From assembly GCA_964345775.1 (NCBI GenBank), contig CAYFSO010000002.1:25141-89140 (forward strand): a stretch of DNA of 64,000 bases, in the 5' to 3' direction. Positions within the stretch are counted from its first letter, which is position 1, and every line of letters starts with the position of its first letter. This DNA comes from M55B154 sp964345775. GTDB lineage: Bacteria > Spirochaetota > UBA4802 > UB4802. Below are positions 17,076 to 24,782 of this stretch, one piece after another. The notes beneath the pieces were generated by a model. That model worked only from the letters and a program-made list of their open reading frames with translations, did no database searches and was not told the DNA's origin. A program made the translations under genes and the position numbers.

Positions 17076-18398
17076 ATGAACCTTCTGACCATACTTTCTT
17101 TTCTTTCGTTCATTATGCTGGTTCCGCTGGCCGTAAAAGTAATGCAAACCGGTATACGAAGTACACTTCACCGGGTGTTTTTCTTCCTTGTCCTTGCCTT
17201 CATGATGGTAACCCTGCAGAGGCTAATGCTGAGCGTGGTGCAGGACCCTGGTACTGTTGACCTGGTGTACCGTTATCTTTCAGCGGGGATGTACCTGTTT
17301 CCCGGTATTGTTTTGCACCTGATACTTGTGATAACCCGGCGTGACTGGCTTCTGGGCCAGTGGTGGACATACCTGCTGTTGTATGGAATTGGTTTTATTC
17401 GAACGTATGAAGCGCTGACCGGGTTTTATACTATTGAAAAGGTTGTGTTGACCACATGGGGATGGCAGCCCATATACATGACGGGTTCCGCGTGGTACAT
17501 GGTATATAATGTATACATGGTTCTGTTTGTATACGGTGGATTGCTGTACGCCCTGACCTGGAGCAGGTCTCATCCGCATCCCGCAGAGAAGAAGCAGGTA
17601 AAAATAGTTGTTTTCTCCATGATGCTGCTCAGCTTCCTGGGTATATGTACGGATTTTTTTCTGCCGGTTATGGGGATCAACTCGGTACCCCCGCTTGCAC
17701 ATGTATACCTTTCAATATGGTCACTGGGGATATGGTATGCCATAAAGAAATACAGGCTTCTCAGTATCGGCTATTCAATCGCTTCAAGGGAAGTGGTGCA
17801 AATAGTCAACGATGCGGTTTTCATTACAGCATCTGATTATACCATAGTTGATGTGAACCCGGCTGCCCGGGTTATGCTGGGGTATTCGCGAAAAGAGCTG
17901 GTATATACCCTCATTACCGGGTATATGCATGATGAACCCAGTAAGATCAGTCCAGCCTCTTTCCTGGATGAACATGGACGGGTGAAAGTAATACTGGATA
18001 TGCCGGTAACTATGATCGCAAAGAATAAAACCCATATACCGGTATCACTCTCCGTTTCAACGATAAAAAACAGGAAGGGGCACATACAGGGCATTATCAT
18101 GGCAGCCAGGGATCTTACTATTAGAAGCGAACTTGAAAGAAGCAGGGATAAGCTCCTTGGTGAATTACAGGCGGCCATGGGTACCATAAAGCAGTTAACT
18201 GGTCTGCTTCCAATCTGTTCCCAGTGTAAGCGGATAAGGAACGAAGACGGCTCATGGCAGGAAATTGAAGTATACGTGCATGATCATTCAAATGCAGACT
18301 TTACCCATGGTATCTGCCCCGACTGCGTGCGAAAAATGTATCCAGATATCGCCGATTCAATCCTGGAAAAGCATTTCCCTGAGAAAAAGGGAACCTGA
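17076..18398 (+). CDS. 7TM-PAS sensor protein with Cys-rich C-terminal tail
   Basis: A 440-residue protein with about seven N-terminal membrane segments (residues 1-230, resembling the histidine-kinase N-terminal 7TM region), then a PAS domain (about 245-345: VNDAVFITASDYTIVDVNPA, the MLGYSRKEL helix, and the VSTIKNRKGHIQGIIMAARDL strand). A short coiled coil (SELERSRDKLLGELQAAMGT) leads into a C-terminal module LLPICSQCKRIRNEDGSW ... HGICPDCVRKMY with two CxxC pairs. This tail is seen at the end of various PAS proteins and response regulators of spirochaetes and deltaproteobacteria. There is no kinase, GGDEF or other known output domain. It probably senses a small molecule or redox state and may bind metal through the Cys pairs. 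Confidence 0.78.
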   Translation: MNLLTILSFLSFIMLVPLAVKVMQTGIRSTLHRVFFFLVLAFMMVTLQRLMLSVVQDPGTVDLVYRYLSAGMYLFPGIVLHLILVITRRDWLLGQWWTYLLLYGIGFIRTYEALTGFYTIEKVVLTTWGWQPIYMTGSAWYMVYNVYMVLFVYGGLLYALTWSRSHPHPAEKKQVKIVVFSMMLLSFLGICTDFFLPVMGINSVPPLAHVYLSIWSLGIWYAIKKYRLLSIGYSIASREVVQIVNDAVFITASDYTIVDVNPAARVMLGYSRKELVYTLITGYMHDEPSKISPASFLDEHGRVKVILDMPVTMIAKNKTHIPVSLSVSTIKNRKGHIQGIIMAARDLTIRSELERSRDKLLGELQAAMGTIKQLTGLLPICSQCKRIRNEDGSWQEIEVYVHDHSNADFTHGICPDCVRKMYPDIADSILEKHFPEKKGT

Positions 18399-18511
18399 TA
18401 AAGCAATCCCCCGATAATTTCATGCCGCCAACGGTTTGTTGTGTCCTTCAAAAGGTGGCTTGACATCAGGCTGCAGCAATGCTTATATACACCATTGACG
18501 GGAAGGGGTAT

Positions 18512-19264
18512 ATGAATATTTTACTTACAAACGATGACGGTATAGATGCTTCCGGGATCAGGGCCCTGTACACGATCCTGTCGCGGAAGCATGCGGTCTA
18601 TATTGTAGCTCCGGATGGCGAGAGAAGTGCTTGCTCAAGCGCAATAACCATCAGAAGGAATATACAGGTACAGAAAAAGGGTGATGGAGTATACGCGATT
18701 GACGGCTATACTGCAGACTGTGTTAATATTGGATTGAACGGGGAATTGATGCCTGAAATTGACCTGGTGATCTCGGGAATTAACCATGGGCCAAATCTGG
18801 GCGAAGACGTCTACTTCTCTGGCACGGTTGCCGGAGCAAGAAGTGCCCATATTTTCGGTGTAAGCGGTATTGCGGTATCGGTGGATTCCCTTGGAGAATC
18901 TGATTACTTTGAAGATGCGGCAGAATTCCTTATGGATTTCATAAGTGATTTTCCACTGTTTGCCCATGAAAGGCCTGTGCTTCTCAACATAAATTATCCC
19001 GATATTCCTGTTGATGAAATTGCCGGTGTCAGGTATACCACGCTTGGGAAAAGGGAATACAGGGATTCGTACCATCGAAGTGGCGACAATAACGATGCGT
19101 TCAGCATGATGATGGACGGAATTATCGATTCTCATGAGATCGAGGGAAGTGATGTAACCGAATTGCGAAAAGGATTCATATCAATTACACCAATAACACT
19201 TGATTGCACGGATTACCGGTATCTCAATAGTATCAAAAACAGGGAAGAACAATGGCTGAAGTAA
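18512..19264 (+). CDS. surE: 5'/3'-nucleotidase SurE
   Basis: A 250-residue SurE, a metal-dependent nucleoside monophosphatase linked to stationary-phase survival. It opens with the signature MNILLTNDDGIDASGIRAL (Asp-Asp metal ligands), continues with the VIAPDxxRS block as YIVAPDGERSACSSA, and has the ISGINHGPNLGEDVYFSGTV block in two parts with the catalytic Asn. The start at 18512 is preceded by GGAAGGGG; the longer frame adds 11 unlikely residues. Its stop overlaps the start of the TPR gene by 13 bases, so the two are translationally coupled. Confidence 0.94.
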   Translation: MNILLTNDDGIDASGIRALYTILSRKHAVYIVAPDGERSACSSAITIRRNIQVQKKGDGVYAIDGYTADCVNIGLNGELMPEIDLVISGINHGPNLGEDVYFSGTVAGARSAHIFGVSGIAVSVDSLGESDYFEDAAEFLMDFISDFPLFAHERPVLLNINYPDIPVDEIAGVRYTTLGKREYRDSYHRSGDNNDAFSMMMDGIIDSHEIEGSDVTELRKGFISITPITLDCTDYRYLNSIKNREEQWLK

Positions 19265-19953
19265 GCTTGAACCAAAAGATCCGTACTTTTCTTGACCAGG
19301 CGTTTGGATTCCTTGATACGCGCAAGTACGGGCATGCCCTTGAGAAGCTGCTTAAAGCCGAAGAGCTGGACAGGGAAAATCCCGAGGTTCTTTATAATCT
19401 CGGGGTAACCTTTTCCAGGATGGGAGATTACCAGCGTGCAGTTGAATACCTCCGGCGGGTTAAGGAATTGCCTTCTTCGTTTGTTGACCTGCTAACCGTA
19501 AATCGGTTACTGGCGTACGCACTGATAATGCAGAACGGTTTTAGTGATGCCCACGAAGTAATAGATGAATCGTTACAGTTGTCAGCCGTAGATACCACCA
19601 TGCTGAACATGAAAGGATATCTCTTTGAAAAAGAAGGCAAGCTGGAAGGGGCTGCTGATATTTTCCAGGCAATTCTGGACGTGGATCCTGAAAACATGAA
19701 TGCCAACAATTCTCTTGCGTACGTACTTGCACGCATGAAAAAGGGAGACCATTCTCGTGCCCTGGAGTGCGCCAAAAAAGCATTTAACGCAAAGCCAGCC
19801 AACCCCGCCTATTGTGATACCCTTGGCTTCGTGTACATGGTCAGGGGGCAGCCTGATTCTGCAAAGAAATACCTGAAAAAAGCACTCTCCATGGCTCCTG
19901 GCTCAAAAGAGGTAAGGGAGCATCTCAATACATTGCTGCAGCTGGACAGGTAA
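19252..19953 (+). CDS. TPR-repeat protein
   Basis: A 233-residue cytoplasmic protein (no signal peptide) made of about five to six tetratricopeptide repeats. Clear repeat units include NPEVLYNLGVTFSRMGDYQR, TTMLNMKGYLFEKEGKLEGA and PAYCDTLGFVYMVRGQPDSA. The Gly/Ala at position 8 and Ala at 20 of the repeats fit the TPR consensus. Its ATG lies inside the last codons of surE, giving a 13-base overlap, so it is coupled to SurE in translation. The partner protein is unknown. Confidence 0.85.
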   Translation: MAEVSLNQKIRTFLDQAFGFLDTRKYGHALEKLLKAEELDRENPEVLYNLGVTFSRMGDYQRAVEYLRRVKELPSSFVDLLTVNRLLAYALIMQNGFSDAHEVIDESLQLSAVDTTMLNMKGYLFEKEGKLEGAADIFQAILDVDPENMNANNSLAYVLARMKKGDHSRALECAKKAFNAKPANPAYCDTLGFVYMVRGQPDSAKKYLKKALSMAPGSKEVREHLNTLLQLDR

Positions 19954-20063
19954 GGGACGGTTTTTTACAGTCACGGGTATCCCGCTAATCCTGGTTTGTT
20001 GTAAAAAATTATTTTTTTTGATTAATATATGTAAAAAATGTCGAAAATGGTAATAGAGAAGAT

Positions 20064-20082
20064 TCTACACAGGAGGTGTAGA
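20064..20082 (+). promoter_or_regulatory. Hairpin presenting the ribosome-binding site in its loop
   Basis: TCTACAC (20064-20070) and GTGTAGA (20076-20082) form a perfect 7-bp stem around a 5-base loop AGGAG, which is the Shine-Dalgarno of the small gene starting at 20084. The start codon lies directly after the stem. It could mask or expose the ribosome-binding site. Confidence 0.5.
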
Positions 20083-20083
20083 T

Positions 20084-20320
20084 ATGAAAGTAATGGATTA
20101 CAATATACACGTCACACACAACATTGAACAGCCGGCAAGGCATTCCCGCGACACCGTAGTCACAGGCAGGTTAAATACCATTGAATCATACAGCTATGAC
20201 AGCGTTCTAATGAACCTGGACGAAATGAAAAGCTTCCTGTACCTGATTGTTGGTGCCAGTGATCTTACCGTGATCGATTCATCAGGAAAAAGTGGCCATA
20301 ATCTCAACGCACGGGCTTAA
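20084..20320 (+). CDS. Small protein of unknown function
   Basis: A 78-residue protein with a very strong Shine-Dalgarno (AGGAGGTG, seven bases before the ATG). It has no signal peptide, membrane segment, or Cys. The central segment MNLDEMKSFLYLIVGASDLT may form a short helix and strand; the C-terminus ends ARA. I do not recognise the family. The long leader before it (19954-20083) is AT-rich, and the ribosome-binding site sits in a hairpin loop, which suggests regulated translation. No close operon partner: an AT-rich stretch follows. Confidence 0.6.
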   Translation: MKVMDYNIHVTHNIEQPARHSRDTVVTGRLNTIESYSYDSVLMNLDEMKSFLYLIVGASDLTVIDSSGKSGHNLNARA

Positions 20321-20373
20321 GCGGTTGTCCGGACATGAACACTGGAGGCCATATCGAATACTCCATACTTAAT

Positions 20374-20408
20374 ATAATGTATACACATTATGTTGCATTA
20401 TAACATAA
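20374..20408. repeat. Two overlapping 7-bp inverted repeats
   Basis: ATAATGT (20374-20380) and ACATTAT (20385-20391) are perfect complements around ATAC. Overlapping this, TTATGTT (20388-20394) and AACATAA (20402-20408) are perfect complements around GCATTAT. The result is a small array of related half sites, as seen in regulator-binding regions. Confidence 0.5.
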
Positions 20409-20678
20409 ATAAATATTTAAAAAGTTGTTGACTAACCCGACATTTACTTTCATTCTTTTATACCTATAAAAATATTATGTACAGATATATTCCAGGTTGA
20501 CACACCGACAACATTGTGTAGCAATATAGAGCATATTTTTATAAATTATCGCAAAATATTTTTTATATAATAGGTTTTATTTGTGCATTAACAATAATAT
20601 GGTATTTTTAAGTTTTGTAGAGAAATTATCGATAAACAATTAAGCCGCTGATATATTTTTCTAAAAACGGGTAATTGT

Positions 20679-20789
20679 ATGAGTAAAGAGATACAGGACA
20701 GGGCAGACAGGATGATGCGGGAACTGAAGGAATCCCTGGACCCTATCAGTAAGGAAATAAAACGTATTAAGTGTTCAAGCCATAAATAA
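20679..20789 (+). CDS. Possible 36-residue helical micro-protein
   Basis: An ATG at 20679 opens a 36-codon frame (MSKEIQDRADRMMRELKESL and a basic tail ending in His-Lys) that stops just before the Fur-like box. The composition is strongly helical and charged, unlike random AT-rich sequence, but there is no clear ribosome-binding site. Treat as a candidate only. Confidence 0.28.
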   Translation: MSKEIQDRADRMMRELKESLDPISKEIKRIKCSSHK

Positions 20790-20795
20790 CCCGGT

Positions 20796-20814
20796 AACAA
20801 TGATAATCATTATT
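20796..20814. promoter_or_regulatory. Fur-box-like palindrome upstream of the TetR gene
   Basis: The 19-base sequence AACAATGATAATCATTATT has a 9-1-9 inverted repeat with one mismatch and agrees with the classical Fur box (GATAATGATAATCATTATC) at 16 of 19 positions. It ends 4 bases before the AAGGAG of the TetR gene. It could instead be the TetR protein's own operator. Confidence 0.5.
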
Positions 20815-20833
20815 GAAAAAGGAGTGTTACCCA

Positions 20834-21442
20834 ATGCCAGCCAAGGGACAGAAAAGGAAACAGCAGATAATTGATACCGCAAAGGTAATGTTCATCGACA
20901 GGGGGTTTCAGAGTACACATATCGGCCAGGTATGTGAAGAGTTAAATATTGCCCGTGGTACGGTGTACCAGTATTTTGGCAACAAGCGCGAGATCCTCTA
21001 TGCAATACTTGAATCCATTGAAGAAAAAATAGATGATATACTGGATCCAGATGACCTGAAGGATTTTCTAAAGACGAATCCATCTCAAAAGGAATTGACC
21101 AGGTTCAATACTGAACGAATAACCGAGTGCATACGGGTGATCATCAGCGAACCTATAGTTATTAAGCTGATCTTCAAGGATATAGTGGGTATTGATGAAG
21201 AAGTGACAGAGAGAGTGCAGAAATTCCTCGATTATATTGTCCAGGTGGTTCAACGTGATGTGGAGGAGATCAAGAAGAAAGGTATATACAAGAAAACATT
21301 GAATCCAGAGGTTACAGCGATTATGCTCATAGGGGCTGTAATGTTCATGGTATACCAGTTTGACAGGCTTGGGAAGGATATCCTTGAAAAAGAAGTGATC
21401 GGCTCTGTTGTCAGTAACTACCTTGGCGGAGTATCAAAATAG
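20834..21442 (+). CDS. TetR-family transcriptional regulator
   Basis: A 202-residue regulator. The N-terminal helix-turn-helix reads KQQIIDTAKVMFIDRGFQST then VCEELNIARGTVYQYFGNKR, typical of TetR/AcrR. The C-terminal ligand-binding part has hydrophobic helices (AIMLIGAVMFMVYQFDRLG) and an extended acidic helix region; the ligand is unknown. The start at 20834 has AAGGAG nine bases upstream. A Fur-box-like palindrome sits immediately upstream, and a hairpin terminator follows at 21474-21498, so it is transcribed alone. No target gene is obvious; the AT-rich region before it is a candidate. Confidence 0.86.
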   Translation: MPAKGQKRKQQIIDTAKVMFIDRGFQSTHIGQVCEELNIARGTVYQYFGNKREILYAILESIEEKIDDILDPDDLKDFLKTNPSQKELTRFNTERITECIRVIISEPIVIKLIFKDIVGIDEEVTERVQKFLDYIVQVVQRDVEEIKKKGIYKKTLNPEVTAIMLIGAVMFMVYQFDRLGKDILEKEVIGSVVSNYLGGVSK

Positions 21443-21473
21443 CAGAGAATACACAATTCTGATTTTACAGGAG

Positions 21474-21498
21474 ACCCGGAGCAAATCCGGGTTTTTTT
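21474..21498 (+). terminator. Rho-independent terminator after the TetR gene
   Basis: ACCCGGA/TCCGGGT stem (7 bp) with a GCAAA loop, followed directly by a T-run. It ends the TetR transcript. Confidence 0.85.
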
Positions 21499-21558
21499 AT
21501 TGAAAAAAAAGTGCATTAATGTCCTATCTCCATTAATGATAGAATACAGGTTGTTCCA

Positions 21559-22926
21559 ATGAGAATACACAGTAATAATTATAACTTTTTGACCAGTACG
21601 CTGGTAGCAGGTTTTTGTATGCTTTTTTCTGCGGGTGTTTTTCAGCCCCATGTAAAGGCGTCAAGCCAATGTCCCGAGGAATTGATCAGGGGTATTCTCG
21701 GCAGCGATGAAAAGATACGGCAACAGGGCCTTGCCAGGATAAAAAAAATTCAGTCAGCAGACTGCAAAACCAGGCTGGTAGAGGTTATTCTGTCCAACAC
21801 GGATAACAGAGAAAAGCGGCGGGCAATAGAGGCGCTGCGGCAATATAAGGATGATACCATGGTAAAGACATGGGCTTTCCTGCTGGAAAAAACCGAATCA
21901 TTTATAATAAAAAAGCAGGTTATACGGTCCATGGCGGATATCAGGAACAGGCGGATCGTTCCAGAACTTGTCCCACTGCTGAAGTCACCGTTTCATACGG
22001 TTCGCGAAAGTGCGGCAGAGGTGCTGGGACAGTATGGCGATGACAGGGTTTTCCCGTTTATCATTGGGATGTCAAAAGATGAGAACCCGGTATTCCGGAT
22101 GTACGCGGTGGAATCCATGAATTATATATATGATGACCGGCTGTATTACATGCTGGTTTCCCTTCTCAAGGATGAAAACAAGTCAATACGGTATTCTGTT
22201 CTGGAATGCATACAGGAAAACGATATAGAAAAAGCCTTCCCGCAAGTCAGAAAAGCAGCATTGCATGATGATAATTACGAGGTACGTATACGTGCCATGA
22301 ACCTGCTTTCCGATTACCGGGACCGCAGCTCGTACGGTATATTTGTGAAGAACCTGTCTGATAGTAATGCTGATGTTCGTGCCGCGTCGGTGGAAGCCCT
22401 TCAAAGGTTTGGGTACAGGAAATCATCCTGGGCTCTTTCAAGACAGTTGAAGGTAGAAACAGAACATCACGTGAAATTGGGCATAATGCAGGCCCTTTCT
22501 GTAATAAAACATATGGGTGATCCCGGGGGGCTTGGAGGAGTATTGCTTGAAGATGAAAATCCGGCACTCAGGATCAAGGCGGCATATGTCATCGGTGTAA
22601 CTGGAGATAAAAAGGGAACGTCATTTTTGCTAAATGCCCTGGAAGACAATGATTACAGGGTACGTGCTGAAGCAGCGTATGCACTTGGAGAGTTCAGCGG
22701 GAGCGAGGTAGTCTGTTCCCTGCTTGAATTGCTTGAAAAGGATGACAGGCGTTACGTCCGATCAGCTGTATTGTTCTCGTTGAATAAAATTGATGATACA
22801 GGCGCGCTTCTGGGGTTGTACAAGATAATTGGCGTGGAAAAAGACCCTGTAATGAGATGGCGTATCAATGATCTTATTGAAAAGTTCATAAAAAAGTCTA
22901 CCAGGGAATACAGTACTTTACTATAG
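21559..22926 (+). CDS. Secreted HEAT-repeat protein
   Basis: A 455-residue exported protein made of about nine HEAT/PBS-lyase-like repeats. The N-terminus (HSNNYNFLTSTLVAGFCMLF) is a signal peptide, cut near KAS. Repeat units include RRAIEALRQYKDDTMVKTWA, ESAAEVLGQYGDDRVFPFII and IRAMNLLSDYRDRSSYGIFV; the array runs to the end. Such arrays bind proteins. It is followed by nadE 12 bases later, so they share a transcript although no functional link is evident. It is the second HEAT protein in the window (see 14290-15087), but is not its close copy. Confidence 0.76.
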   Translation: MRIHSNNYNFLTSTLVAGFCMLFSAGVFQPHVKASSQCPEELIRGILGSDEKIRQQGLARIKKIQSADCKTRLVEVILSNTDNREKRRAIEALRQYKDDTMVKTWAFLLEKTESFIIKKQVIRSMADIRNRRIVPELVPLLKSPFHTVRESAAEVLGQYGDDRVFPFIIGMSKDENPVFRMYAVESMNYIYDDRLYYMLVSLLKDENKSIRYSVLECIQENDIEKAFPQVRKAALHDDNYEVRIRAMNLLSDYRDRSSYGIFVKNLSDSNADVRAASVEALQRFGYRKSSWALSRQLKVETEHHVKLGIMQALSVIKHMGDPGGLGGVLLEDENPALRIKAAYVIGVTGDKKGTSFLLNALEDNDYRVRAEAAYALGEFSGSEVVCSLLELLEKDDRRYVRSAVLFSLNKIDDTGALLGLYKIIGVEKDPVMRWRINDLIEKFIKKSTREYSTLL

Positions 22927-22938
22927 CCGGGGGAGTTG

Positions 22939-24585
22939 ATGAAAATTGCAATAGCACAGATAAATCCTACTGTTGGGGATGTGCCGGGAAATACTGAGAA
23001 GATAATACGTAATATAGAAAAGGCAAGATCCGGCAATGCGGACCTGGTGATATTTCCCGAAATGGCCATCGTGGGATACCCTCCCATGGACCTCCTGGAA
23101 CATCGAAAGCTGGTACATGATAACCTGGACGCCCTCGAAAAAATCGCACATGCCAGTTACGGCCTGTCGGTCATATGCGGGTTCGTTGATTTCGATACAG
23201 ACAACCCTCCTCTGTTGTGTAATGCGGCGGCGTATATACATGATGGGGCGCTTGTATCCAGGCATTACAAGACGTTATTGCCTACCTATGATGTATTTGA
23301 CGAGCAGAGGTACTTTTCCGGTGCCAGGGGACAGGAAACGGTAACCATTTCAGGTATACGCGTTGGTATAACCATTTGCGAAGATATATGGAACGATATG
23401 AGCGTGAGTGAAGATCGTTTCATGGAGGACCGGCGTTACCCCGTTGACCCGGTAAAGAACCTCATCGAGAAGGGTGCCGAATGCATCGTGAACATTTCCG
23501 CGTCACCTTACGTGAAGGGGAAAAACACGATGAAGTGGGACAGGTTGTCACGGCTGGCGGCATCCAGTGAGATGCCTGTTATATATGTGAACCAGGCAGG
23601 AGGTAATGACAGCCTGGTGTTTGACGGGAACAGCTGCATGGTGAACGAAAAAGGGAACTTCCAGGCCATGGCATCGGGGTTCGGGGAAGACTTGCTGATA
23701 TTTGACAGCAGCCAGGCAAAGCAGATGGACTTCCCCGCAGAACAGGACATGGAAGACATTCGCCGGGCGCTTGTGCTTGGTCTCCGTGATTACGTACGCA
23801 AGTGTGGCTTCAGCCAGGTTGTAATTGGTCTTTCCGGAGGGATCGATTCAGCACTTACTGCTACAATAGCAGTCCAGGCGCTTGGAGCCGAAAAGGTGCT
23901 TGGTATTACCATGCCGTCGCAGTATTCCTCCAGGGGGAGCGTGGATGATTCATACGCCCTGGGCAAAAGCCTTGGAATACAGGTAGAAACGATTCCCATA
24001 AAAAAAGTATACGATGTTTTTATTGATGAACTGGAACCGGTAATGAAAGGCCAGCCCATGGATGTTACCGAGGAAAACCTGCAGGCACGAATACGGGGAA
24101 ACATACTCATGGCCATCAGCAACAAGTTTGGCCGCCTTCTGCTTACCACGGGAAACAAGTCAGAGCTTGCAATGGGGTACTGTACCATATACGGTGATAT
24201 GGCTGGGGGGCTTGCAGTTCTTTCCGATCTGCCCAAGACCATGGTGTTTGCCCTTTCCAGGCATATTAACAGGAAAAAAGAGATCATACCGTGGGCCACT
24301 ATAGAGAAGCCGCCCTCAGCGGAGTTACGTGAAAACCAGAAGGACGAGGACAGCCTGCCGCCATATGAATTGCTTGATCGTGTTCTGGAGCTCTATATTG
24401 AACGTAAATACTCGGCAGCGGAGATAATTGGTGAGGGATTTCCCGAAGACAGGGTAAAGTGGATACTTGCAACCGTTGACAGGAGTGAATACAAGCGAAG
24501 ACAGGCCCCGCCAGGGCTGAAAGTGACTTCAAAAGCTTTTGGTATTGGCAGAAGAATACCCATTGCGCAGAAACACAGGCACTAA
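22939..24585 (+). CDS. nadE: Glutamine-dependent NAD+ synthetase
   Basis: A 548-residue NadE, which amidates nicotinic acid adenine dinucleotide to NAD+ with ammonia drawn from glutamine. Residues 1 to about 250 form the nitrilase-type glutaminase, with the catalytic Glu in VIFPEMAIVGYPP, the Lys in HYKTLLPTYDVFDE and the Cys in ITICEDIW. The C-terminal half is the synthetase with the ATP-site LSGGIDSALT. The start is ATG at 22939 (a TTG directly before it is weaker); GGGGGAG lies close upstream. It follows the secreted HEAT gene by 12 bases. Confidence 0.96.
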   Translation: MKIAIAQINPTVGDVPGNTEKIIRNIEKARSGNADLVIFPEMAIVGYPPMDLLEHRKLVHDNLDALEKIAHASYGLSVICGFVDFDTDNPPLLCNAAAYIHDGALVSRHYKTLLPTYDVFDEQRYFSGARGQETVTISGIRVGITICEDIWNDMSVSEDRFMEDRRYPVDPVKNLIEKGAECIVNISASPYVKGKNTMKWDRLSRLAASSEMPVIYVNQAGGNDSLVFDGNSCMVNEKGNFQAMASGFGEDLLIFDSSQAKQMDFPAEQDMEDIRRALVLGLRDYVRKCGFSQVVIGLSGGIDSALTATIAVQALGAEKVLGITMPSQYSSRGSVDDSYALGKSLGIQVETIPIKKVYDVFIDELEPVMKGQPMDVTEENLQARIRGNILMAISNKFGRLLLTTGNKSELAMGYCTIYGDMAGGLAVLSDLPKTMVFALSRHINRKKEIIPWATIEKPPSAELRENQKDEDSLPPYELLDRVLELYIERKYSAAEIIGEGFPEDRVKWILATVDRSEYKRRQAPPGLKVTSKAFGIGRRIPIAQKHRH

Positions 24586-24782
24586 TACTATACCAGTGAT
24601 GTTTTTCATCCCGGGAATCCCGCTATCACGTAAAATATGCTTGTAAAATTTTAGGGCATATACTACATACCCGAAGTGTGCATGGTGACGCCGCCTGGCA
24701 ATTGTGTATGAAATGGGCAGCGCAGGGATGCATACAGATTTGTTCTGTGAAATCAGAAAATTCTTATTCAGAGAGGGTACAC
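24586..24782. other. Leader region before pckG
   Basis: A 197-base gap with no gene. It contains a small hairpin (CGGGAATCCCG) without a following T-run, so termination after nadE is not clear. No convincing promoter was found, and no riboswitch was recognised. Confidence 0.4.

Larger units (their letters stand above)
20321..20833. other. AT-rich intergenic stretch with operator-like repeats
   Basis: About 510 bases separate the small 78-residue gene from the TetR gene. The stretch is strongly AT-rich compared with its neighbours. It holds overlapping inverted repeats at 20374-20408, a TTGACA element at 20497-20502 without a good -10, a possible 36-codon ORF (20679-20789) and a Fur-box-like palindrome at 20796-20814. 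No tRNA or known structured RNA was recognised. Confidence 0.6.

Noticed and set aside
20588..20800. Minus-strand frame of 70 codons in the AT-rich region.
   Set aside because: No ribosome-binding site, low-complexity hydrophobic residues due to AT bias, and overlap with the Fur-like box and the better plus-strand micro-ORF.
24586..24782. A riboswitch in the pckG leader.
   Set aside because: I could not match any known aptamer core; only a small hairpin without a T-run is visible.
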